A stretch of DNA of 64,000 nt from Cellulomonas phragmiteti (lineage in GTDB: Bacteria > Actinomycetota > Actinomycetes > Actinomycetales > Cellulomonadaceae), in contig NZ_BONP01000017.1 of the NCBI RefSeq assembly GCF_016862775.1, forward strand, positions 20,781 to 84,780. The letters run 5' to 3'. The notes beneath the pieces are model-generated. The model worked only from the letters and a program-made list of their open reading frames with translations, made no database searches and was not told the DNA's origin. Every line of letters begins with the position of its first letter. Position 1 is the stretch's first letter. Positions 57,616 to 64,000 of this stretch are shown here, one piece after another. The position numbers and the translations under genes are program-made.

Positions 57616-58839
57616 ATGCCCGAGGCCTACGTCGTCGCCACCGCCCGCTCACCCATCGGCCGCGCGTTCAAGGGCTCGCTGCGCAGCCTGCGGCCCGACG
57701 ACCTCGCCGCCGCGATGGTCCGCGCCGCACTCGACCAGGTGCCGGCGCTCGACCCGACGCGCGTCGACGACCTGCTGCTCGGCTGCGGGCTGCCCGGCGG
57801 CGAGCAGGGCATGAACATGGCGCGGGTCGTCGCGGTGCTGCTCGGCCTCGACACCGTGCCCGGCACGACCGTGAACCGCTACTGCTCGTCGAGCCTGCAG
57901 ACCACGCGCATGGCGTTCCACGCGATCAAGGCCGGCGAGGGGGACGTGTTCGTCTCGGCCGGCGTCGAGTCGGTCAGCCACCTGGCGCGCGGGTCGAGCG
58001 ACTTCATCCCGGGTGAGGACCTGACCAACCCGCTGTTCGCGGAGGCGGTCGCGCGTACGGCCCGGTCCGCGAAGGGCGGCAGCACGTGGCGCGACCCGCG
58101 CGAGGACGGCGAGCTGCCCGACGTCTACGTCGCGATGGGCCAGACCGCCGAGAACGTCGCCCAGCGCACGGGCACGACCCGCCGCGACCAGGACGAGTAC
58201 GCCGCGGCGAGCCAGAACCGTGCGGAGGCGGCGCTCGCGAGCGGGTTCTGGGAGCGGGACATCACGCCGGTGACACTGGCGGACGGGACCGTGGTGTCGC
58301 GCGACGACGGTCCGCGCGCGGGCGTCACGGTCGAGTCGCTGTCGGCGCTGGAGCCCGTGTTCCGGCCCGACGGCACCGTCACCGCCGGCAACTGCTGCCC
58401 GCTCAACGACGGCGCGGCCGCCCTGGTGATCGTCAGCGACCGCGTCGTCGACGAGCTCGGACTGACGCCGCTCGCGCGCATCGTCTCGACGGGCGTGAGC
58501 GCGCTGTCGCCTGAGGTCATGGGTCTGGGGCCGGTCGAGGCCAGCCGGCGTGCGCTCACGCTCGCGGGCTTGACGATCGGCGACATCGACCTCGTCGAGC
58601 TCAACGAGGCGTTCGCTGCGCAGGTCCTGCCGTCCGCGCGCGAGCTCGGCATCGACCCCGACCGGCTGAACGTGCACGGAGGGGCCATTGCTGTCGGGCA
58701 CCCGTTCGGCAGCACCGGCGCGCGCATCACGACCACGCTGCTGCACGGGCTGCAGGAACGTGACGGGACGTTCGGGCTGGAGACGATGTGCGTCGGCGGG
58801 GGGCAGGGGATGGCGATGGTGCTGGAGCGGGTGGGGTGA
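57616..58839 (+). CDS. Acetyl-CoA acetyltransferase / 3-ketoacyl-CoA thiolase
   Basis: 407 residues, normal thiolase length. Nucleophile Cys90 in NRYCSSSLQ, His362 in GGAIAVGHPFGSTGAR and Cys392 in CVGGGQGMAM, so all catalytic residues are present. It cleaves 3-ketoacyl-CoA to acetyl-CoA plus a shorter acyl-CoA, the last step of the pathway suggested by the dehydrogenase 76 bases upstream. GAGAGGA precedes the ATG. Confidence 0.95.
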   Translation: MPEAYVVATARSPIGRAFKGSLRSLRPDDLAAAMVRAALDQVPALDPTRVDDLLLGCGLPGGEQGMNMARVVAVLLGLDTVPGTTVNRYCSSSLQTTRMAFHAIKAGEGDVFVSAGVESVSHLARGSSDFIPGEDLTNPLFAEAVARTARSAKGGSTWRDPREDGELPDVYVAMGQTAENVAQRTGTTRRDQDEYAAASQNRAEAALASGFWERDITPVTLADGTVVSRDDGPRAGVTVESLSALEPVFRPDGTVTAGNCCPLNDGAAALVIVSDRVVDELGLTPLARIVSTGVSALSPEVMGLGPVEASRRALTLAGLTIGDIDLVELNEAFAAQVLPSARELGIDPDRLNVHGGAIAVGHPFGSTGARITTTLLHGLQERDGTFGLETMCVGGGQGMAMVLERVG

Positions 58840-58887
58840 GCGGGCGGAGTACTGGTCGAAGTCGCCGGGTTCAGCACGGAACTAGCG

Positions 58888-59119
58888 GCGCGTCTCTGAG
58901 CCAGCCCTTTGCCCAGGTAGCGACCACGCCACAGCACGGTCAGGACCGAGAACCCCACGACCTGCGCGATCCGTGCGCTCGCCTGCCGTCGGCGGCCAGC
59001 AGTACGATCCTCGCCGCCGCGCCGCGCCGCGCACCGATCCTCGATGCCCGCAGCCACCGCTCGAGCTCCACGCGATCGCGCGCACTCAATCTCAGCGCCG
59101 GAGCAGGTCTGTTCGTCAT
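58888..59119 (-). pseudogene. IS630-type transposase remnant (frameshifted N-terminus)
   Basis: From ATG 59119 the reverse strand reads LSARDRVELERWLRAS and ARIVLLAADGRRA, the start of an IS630-family DNA-binding domain. Then the frame breaks and the continuation ASARIAQVVGFSVLTVLWR and YLGKGLAQRRA, the expected HTH and linker, is found in another frame. It stops after about 80 residues with no DDE domain, so only the 5' end of the element survives. It marks the left edge of the lower-GC island. The rest of the 58840–59203 gap shows nothing. Confidence 0.7.
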
Positions 59120-59203
59120 GCCCTATGGTCTCGGACCCCAACCATAGAGTCACTTACGGTAAGCGAAACTAGGCACCCACCGAGTGGATTGACGGCGCTC
59201 GGG

Positions 59204-59734
59204 CTACGGAGCGAGGGCCCATCCGCGCTTCTCGATCTCCTGGAGAGTATCGACTAGCAACTGCTTAACGAGGCGTTCAGGGCGCCACGGCTGAACGGCT
59301 CCTTCCAACGGGAGCTTCAGGTGCAATCCGTCACCTAGGGGGCTCGGCTGAAAGACGTTCAGGTGCAGAGGGGAGTCGTGGGCCAACTCGTAGTCGTACC
59401 TGACGATGCATGCGTGGTCGATGTCAGGGTTCTTGCAGTACCCGTACGGGTCGTTTTCGACGTTTAGGCCCATCGATCCTTCCCGCAGGATAGGTTCGTT
59501 CGTCTTCGGGTCGGTAACGAAACGCCAATAGGAGGTTAGGAACCAATCCCCGGCGAGTTTTGTCGGGATGTTCAGGCGCTTGATGCTGGCGTGCCAGTAC
59601 GGGTCCTGGCCGCCGTTAGGTCCGAACTCTACGGGCGCGACATGCTTCATTGACTGCAACTGCAGCACCAGGCGCTTCTGCAGGTCCTTCGCCGCGTCTT
59701 GAACGGTAGGCGTGCGTGGTCCTCTTTGTGCCAT
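59204..59734 (-). CDS. Partner protein of the DNA methylase, unknown function
   Basis: 176 residues from ATG 59734, which overlaps the methylase stop (ATGA), so the two are translated together. Patterns: PTVQDAAKDLQKRLVLQLQSM, WHASIKRLNIPTKLAGDWFLTSYWRFV, HACIVRYDYELAHDSPLHLNVFQP, then KLPLEGAVQPWRPERLVKQLLVDTLQEI. The Trp/Tyr-rich middle suggests a nucleic-acid- or nucleotide-binding beta domain. No nuclease motif is plain. By analogy with coupled R-M genes it could be a restriction, specificity or control subunit; this is inference. Confidence 0.7.
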   Translation of the reverse strand: MAQRGPRTPTVQDAAKDLQKRLVLQLQSMKHVAPVEFGPNGGQDPYWHASIKRLNIPTKLAGDWFLTSYWRFVTDPKTNEPILREGSMGLNVENDPYGYCKNPDIDHACIVRYDYELAHDSPLHLNVFQPSPLGDGLHLKLPLEGAVQPWRPERLVKQLLVDTLQEIEKRGWALAP

Positions 59735-62415
59735 CAGGGCCGCCGGATCACTTCTTCGCGCACGATCGATCGTAGGCGTGGGTTCACACCCATGGCGTCC
59801 ATGACCAAGTCGTCCAGCTCCTGCCGCGCTCGCGACCACTGCATGACGCGCTCTCGGGGGTCGTCAAGGGTCAAGGTGAGCAACACCGTGACGGCAGCCT
59901 CCCCGAACGAGGTCCATTGCGCGTCGGTCAGGACCGGTACAGGCAGCCGCTTGAGCGGGGCTTCGAGGATCTCGATCGACTCGTCGGCCTTCGGTTCCCC
60001 GGCTCCGCGCAGCCACCACTGGGCGAGTGCACTGTTGAGGTAGGCAGCCAGCCCGTGGAGATGCGTCAGCGGACGACCCTCGAGAGCGACGGCGAAGGCG
60101 CCCGCTGTGCCCTTTGGGGCGACGATGGTCCCACTCTCGTCGACTGCTGCCGTCGGCTCGATCCCGAACGCCCGGACGAGGATCTTGGGCCCAAGCCAGA
60201 CGTCGAGCTTGCTTCCGATCTGAGTGTTCTTGACGCGCCCGCCCAGCGCGGTGATCGCCGGCTCGACGAGGCGCCCTTCGGGAGAGTCCGGCTTTAGCGG
60301 CAGGACGATCCGCTGCGAACCTACCGCCACCCGGAACGGAAGGATTTGGGGTGCCTTAACGAAGTGAGGGCAGTACTTGATCGGCACCCGCGAGCCGCGA
60401 ACTCGAACAAAGTTCGGCGTCACCGAGTCTGGCTCGATAACGAAGCGACTGTCATTCCCGGACTGAAGTCCTGAGACCACCGACACGCCCGGAACTGCAC
60501 CGAGTTCAGTCGTCTCAACCTCGACTTCGTGGCGAAGTTCGGCCCACCGCAGTTCGAATCCTGACCAGGACGGGCTGCGCGCCAGTAGATCCCGACTGAC
60601 AGTCTGTCGACGAGTCGTGAACTCCTTGGTTGCCCGATCAAGCACCAGCGACGCTGACGTTCTGGAGTCGCGGACCTCTTCGACCGGAACCGCTGCTGAC
60701 GGTGCGCCGCCCACGGTGACTAGCGACACATACGCACTGACGCTAGGGAACAGAAGCGCGCCGCGATAGTCGTGGATGGACCGCACCCCGCGGGAAGCCA
60801 TCACGTCGCGGATCCTGCTGGCGGTCGACCCGGTCAGGACCTTGCGTGGCAGAACGAATCCGCACATTCCGCCGTCGTCAAGCAGACGGAAAGCGAGAGC
60901 GACGAAGTTGTACGCAAGGTCCGAGCCCCATGAGTGGGTGTCGGCGTACACGGCGCGTAGCCGCTCGCGGTAGGTGGAACTTGCACGATCAGCGCGGGTG
61001 CGCTGCGCCCCGAATGGCGGGTTGGCGAGTATGACCTGGAATTTCCCGCCCGTCGCGATCACATCCTTCCATGGCACACCGCCGTACGGGACGGCCCCTG
61101 GAGGCGACACCAGCGAGTCTCCGTGCAACAGGTTCTCACCCATGGTTGGAAGACTGCTGTCGGCGCCGAGGTCCGCCTCCTCGTACAGGGCGACCTGGGC
61201 CAGCATGAGCGCCGACTCGTCCTGGTCTGCTCCGAAGATGCTCTTGGACAGCAACTCGCGGCGCTCGGACTGGTCGAGTTCGCGGCCACGCAGGTCCTCG
61301 AAGTACGCCCGGAGCACGCGGTATGACGAAAGGAGGAAAGCACCTGATCCGCATGCAGGGTCGAGGACTCGCACCTGCGCAGGATCCGTAGGTCGGTTTT
61401 CTTGGAGCCAAGGCGTGAGCGTCGCCCGAGCGAGCTCGGTCGCCACAGTAGTCGGCGTGTAAAACGATCCGCGCTGGCTGCGGTCGTCCGTGGACCCGAC
61501 CTGGTCGAATAGCGTGCCTTCTTCGTGAATGATCGCCGGCCGCTTCCCGAGGTATGACTCATACAGGCGACCGGACACGTCATTCGGGGTGAGCTGGAAG
61601 TCCAGACGCAGAGTCTTCCAAGGCTCGGTCAGCGCTTCGATGGTCTTGCGCAGCGCGCCGCTGGGGACGGCATCTATGGGCAGGGCCGGCCTGGAGAAGA
61701 GCTCGGATCGCAGACTCGTCGAGTAGTGAGCGACGATGTCGGCGAGAACCGCTCGTGGGTCGCCCGCCTCCAGCACCTGCTCGAGGCGTCGAACCGGCAG
61801 GAGCGGGTGGCGGTCCTCAACGAAGCGAATGAACAGCAACTGATGGAACAAGCGCATGACCTGCAGGTCGTACGTTGCCAGCTGGTCGGCATGGTCCGAC
61901 GCGATGCTCGCGCGCAGGTCCGCCAGGGCCAGCCCGAGTCGTTCTGCGAGGTCCGGCTGCTTGCGTCCTCGCGAACCACGGAACTCCTGCGCGTCGTTCG
62001 CGACGATACTCCCCGGCGAGAGCAGCTCGAGCAGGTTCGCCGTCGAGGCGGTGCTAGTGTGTGCCTCCTCGAGCAGCGGAGAGTCGCCCGGCTGTAAGGC
62101 CCAGAAAGCAGTCTGGTGCAGCTGGACCTCGTCCGGGGTCCAAAGCAGGGTGTACGGGGCCTCCGAGCTGTAACCCATGCTCAGCGGGTTTATGGACTTC
62201 ACGCCGCTGCTTGCTTCGCGCAGATTTGAACCGCTCGCAACCAGCATCTTCGGCGAACCGCCGAGTTGCGCGATCATGATTCCGTCGCGCCCCAGGTCCA
62301 TGTTCAGTGAGCTCGCCGGCCATCCCACCGTGAGTAGGGCGTCAGCCACGGTCTGCGGGCTTGGTGCTGCCGTAGCCGTGCGCACCGACGCGAGCAGGTC
62401 GGAGGTTGAACCCAT
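59734..62415 (-). CDS. N6-adenine DNA methylase of Eco57I/type IIG-like R-M or defence system
   Basis: 893 residues. An N-terminal helical domain (about 120–250: LATYDLQVMRLFHQLLFIRFVEDRHPLLP) leads to GSFYTPTTVATELARATLTPWL, then SAM motif I LDPACGSGAFLLSS (Asp352) and the catalytic NPPFG (Asn465) for N6-adenine methylation; the C-terminal third is a target-recognition-like domain. No PD-(D/E)xK nuclease motif is evident at the N-terminus, so cutting may depend on the partner protein or the system may be methylation only. ATG 62415 follows GGAGGG. Visibly lower GC than the rest, consistent with transfer. Confidence 0.88.
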   Translation of the reverse strand: MGSTSDLLASVRTATAAPSPQTVADALLTVGWPASSLNMDLGRDGIMIAQLGGSPKMLVASGSNLREASSGVKSINPLSMGYSSEAPYTLLWTPDEVQLHQTAFWALQPGDSPLLEEAHTSTASTANLLELLSPGSIVANDAQEFRGSRGRKQPDLAERLGLALADLRASIASDHADQLATYDLQVMRLFHQLLFIRFVEDRHPLLPVRRLEQVLEAGDPRAVLADIVAHYSTSLRSELFSRPALPIDAVPSGALRKTIEALTEPWKTLRLDFQLTPNDVSGRLYESYLGKRPAIIHEEGTLFDQVGSTDDRSQRGSFYTPTTVATELARATLTPWLQENRPTDPAQVRVLDPACGSGAFLLSSYRVLRAYFEDLRGRELDQSERRELLSKSIFGADQDESALMLAQVALYEEADLGADSSLPTMGENLLHGDSLVSPPGAVPYGGVPWKDVIATGGKFQVILANPPFGAQRTRADRASSTYRERLRAVYADTHSWGSDLAYNFVALAFRLLDDGGMCGFVLPRKVLTGSTASRIRDVMASRGVRSIHDYRGALLFPSVSAYVSLVTVGGAPSAAVPVEEVRDSRTSASLVLDRATKEFTTRRQTVSRDLLARSPSWSGFELRWAELRHEVEVETTELGAVPGVSVVSGLQSGNDSRFVIEPDSVTPNFVRVRGSRVPIKYCPHFVKAPQILPFRVAVGSQRIVLPLKPDSPEGRLVEPAITALGGRVKNTQIGSKLDVWLGPKILVRAFGIEPTAAVDESGTIVAPKGTAGAFAVALEGRPLTHLHGLAAYLNSALAQWWLRGAGEPKADESIEILEAPLKRLPVPVLTDAQWTSFGEAAVTVLLTLTLDDPRERVMQWSRARQELDDLVMDAMGVNPRLRSIVREEVIRRP

Positions 62416-62904
62416 CTGACTGCCCTCCTGTGTCACGACTGGTTGGCGCGGTTGCGCTGGCATCGACTGCGATGCTACCGGCGCGGAGCTACCGGGCGCC
62501 CCATGTTCTGAGCGAGTTGCGAAACTGGTCCGCTGGGCGCCACCACGCGCGTCGTGCCAGGTCAGGCCGCAGCCGGGTGCCGACTCCTCGCATCGGCCAC
62601 GTGGTCGCGGGGTGTCCCAGGGGATCGATTCGATAACGTGGGTCCTCGGCTCTCCCGTCTCTGGTGAGGTCGCCCGCAACCAGCGCGCTCGGCGCGGCAG
62701 GTGCTAGGTGTGAGGTACAAATGCGGTCAGCTTGGCGACCGATCGGCACCTGAGTCGGGTCAGTCGCGCGCCACCTAGATGTGATGTCCGTCGTCGGCGA
62801 CTCGGATGGCATCGACACCAAAGGCCTGTAGCCCCCTACGTGGCCGGTCGCGCCTGCAGTACGTCCGGTTCAGGTCGCTTCCGCGCGGGCTCTTGGCCGG
62901 GGCG
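62416..62904. other. 489-base gap without a recognised gene
   Basis: The stretch carries an AT-richer segment (about 62622–62640, GATCGATTCGATAACG) that could be the promoter of the methylase operon on the reverse strand. No frame in it has a convincing start and family pattern. Confidence 0.5.
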
Positions 62905-63312
62905 TCAGTCGGACGTCGACGACTTCGCCATTTCGTCCAAGAACGTCAATGCCAGTTGCCTCAACTCGGCCGGCGTCGCGCCCGTCGCGTTGATGTCTAG
63001 GTAGTCCTCCGGAGTGAGTCCGGAAGGTTGGGTGGGCAGGGCGTGGGTGCGGTAGTCATGGAACGGTGAAGTGCGCTTGAGCTGGAACAGCATGTCTCGC
63101 GGCTGCGACGTGCGGCCGTCGGCGGACCCGCCGAGGCCGAACGTGGGAAAGTCCCGCGGGTTGCGCTGCTGCGGCTCCCAAGACCGCCACGCACGGCGGA
63201 AGGGCCCCTCCCACTGGTGGGCCGCCCAGCGGAACGGACCCTCGAAGCCGGCGGCCACGAGCCCGGCCATGAACCCCTCCGCGGCGTTGCGCAGGCGCCG
63301 TGTCTTGTCCAT
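62905..63312 (-). CDS. Hypothetical protein
   Basis: 135 residues from ATG 63312. Arg/Trp-rich N-terminal half (MAGLVAAGFEGPFRWAAHQW, RRAWRSWEPQQRNPRD), a Phe/Gly turn segment, and a C-terminal helix (DINATGATPAELRQLALTFLDEMAKS). Family not recognised. Lies in the lower-GC island between the methylase operon and a divergent zinc-ribbon gene; no coupling to either is visible. Confidence 0.5.
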   Translation of the reverse strand: MDKTRRLRNAAEGFMAGLVAAGFEGPFRWAAHQWEGPFRRAWRSWEPQQRNPRDFPTFGLGGSADGRTSQPRDMLFQLKRTSPFHDYRTHALPTQPSGLTPEDYLDINATGATPAELRQLALTFLDEMAKSSTSD

Positions 63313-63475
63313 GGCTCGCAGTGTCCTCGACCTCGACCATCAGGGTGGCGGTCTTGAGCTCTCCCTGCCGCCTGCGGCTGATCTATCCATGAGGCGAGCA
63401 GTCGACGGGCGTCGCGCGTGTAACCTCGACGGTGCCCCTTCGGCGCGCGCCGAAGGCCCAGAGTGGAGGTCACCC

Positions 63476-63811
63476 GTGTCTCAGCCGTTCCTGCTCGCCG
63501 ATGAAGGTCAACTCATGTGCCCGCTCTGCAGCGGCACCTACGTACACATCGACGACGTGTACGTGGCGGGACGTCCACGCGAAGACGGCCCGGTGGTTCC
63601 TGTCCATGTCAACGCCGGCGGTCGAATTGCAACAGAAGAAGGCGTGGACCTACCGATGACGGACTACGGCCGGCGGCACGTCATCAGTCTTGGCGGGGTG
63701 TGCGAGTTGTGCGGCGGCCGCTTCGCGCTCGAGTTCAAGCAGCATAAGGGACAGACGCTGGTCACGATCCGGAAGCCGGTGTGGACCGAGGTTGACGCGC
63801 CCGCGGGCTGA
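63476..63811 (+). CDS. Small zinc-ribbon-like protein
   Basis: 111 residues. Two CxxC pairs, MCPLCSG near residue 14 and CELCGG near residue 77, can bind one zinc; between them lie VHIDDVYVAGRPREDGPVVPVHVN and YGRRHVISLGG as beta strands. GTG 63476 has GGAGG 6 bases upstream; longer frames exist but overlap the divergent gene. Proteins of this type are common near restriction and mobile loci; the function is unknown. Confidence 0.6.
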   Translation: MSQPFLLADEGQLMCPLCSGTYVHIDDVYVAGRPREDGPVVPVHVNAGGRIATEEGVDLPMTDYGRRHVISLGGVCELCGGRFALEFKQHKGQTLVTIRKPVWTEVDAPAG

Positions 63812-63986
63812 CCCGCGTCGGTTCAGCCGTCAGTAACCGTGTCCCAGCCCTGCGGCCAGGTCGCGCGCGACCTGGAGTGAAGCAGAGGCCGACGTCGCCC
63901 GCCGCGGTCTCGATGTCGTGCAGAGGCGAGGACCTAGGTCTGGGTCATATGGTTGGTCAAGCCGGCTCGGAGGCATCATCAACGTC

Positions 63987-64000
63987 ATGACCCAGAACAA
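63987..64000 (+). CDS. Possible start of a gene cut by the window edge
   Basis: ATGACCCAGAACAA at the very end could open a frame (MTQN). GGAGG lies 13 bases upstream, rather far. The 175 bases between the zinc-ribbon gene and this point show no other feature. Confidence 0.2.

Overview
The window is very GC-rich DNA (mostly above 70% by eye) with GTG and ATG starts, tightly overlapping genes and actinobacterial gene families. The run ino1–padR–ponA–rpsF–ssb–rpsR–rplI–dnaB (9.2–24.5 kb) has the same order as the Mycobacterium tuberculosis Rv0046c–Rv0058 neighbourhood, so this is an actinobacterial chromosome. The style is that of the Cellulomonas/Cellulosimicrobium group, but the genus is an inference.

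Layout. 0–9 kb: a LOV photoreceptor (cut by the window edge) translationally coupled to an MFS transporter; then three paralogous two-gene modules, each a SigE-family sigma factor overlapping a membrane-anchored propeller-like protein. All three modules carry the same ECF-type promoter, and they are interspersed with three copies of a long palindrome. 9–24.5 kb: the conserved core block above, with a Tat-exported protein, a DUF1906-type glycoside-hydrolase-like protein and a MATE exporter inserted before dnaB. dnaB carries two inteins, one a class 3 intein splitting the Walker A motif. 25–28.4 kb: a lipoprotein and a secreted metzincin protease.

28.6–31.6 kb is the most striking region: two tandem Y RNA-like genes (YrlA type) in which a tRNA-like domain is circularly permuted (T arm, capped acceptor stem, D arm), directly upstream of the Ro60/TROVE gene rsr. 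31.6–39.5 kb is accessory: a phosphotransferase between 24-bp direct repeats, a SUKH-like gene scrap, RidA, a TetR/SnoaL divergent pair, and a PrsW-type membrane peptidase fused to a C-terminal putative nuclease toxin with a GTG-A-coupled candidate immunity gene.

39.6–58.8 kb is a lipid or branched-acid catabolic region: SDR–TetR–quinone oxidoreductase–SDR, a five-gene Liv-type ABC importer, an acyl-CoA ligase/acyl-CoA dehydrogenase/APH-like kinase operon, thioesterase–TetR, a glutaryl-CoA-dehydrogenase-like enzyme and a thiolase. Three of these promoters share an ACCG-N6-CGGT operator, which suggests one TetR regulon. A RelBE-type toxin–antitoxin pair and an Abi/HEPN gene with a structured RNA interrupt it.

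58.8–64 kb has visibly lower GC and is an island: a frameshifted IS630-type transposase remnant, an Eco57I-like DNA methylase/R-M protein coupled to an unknown partner, and small hypothetical genes. All assignments are by reading motifs; no database search was run.
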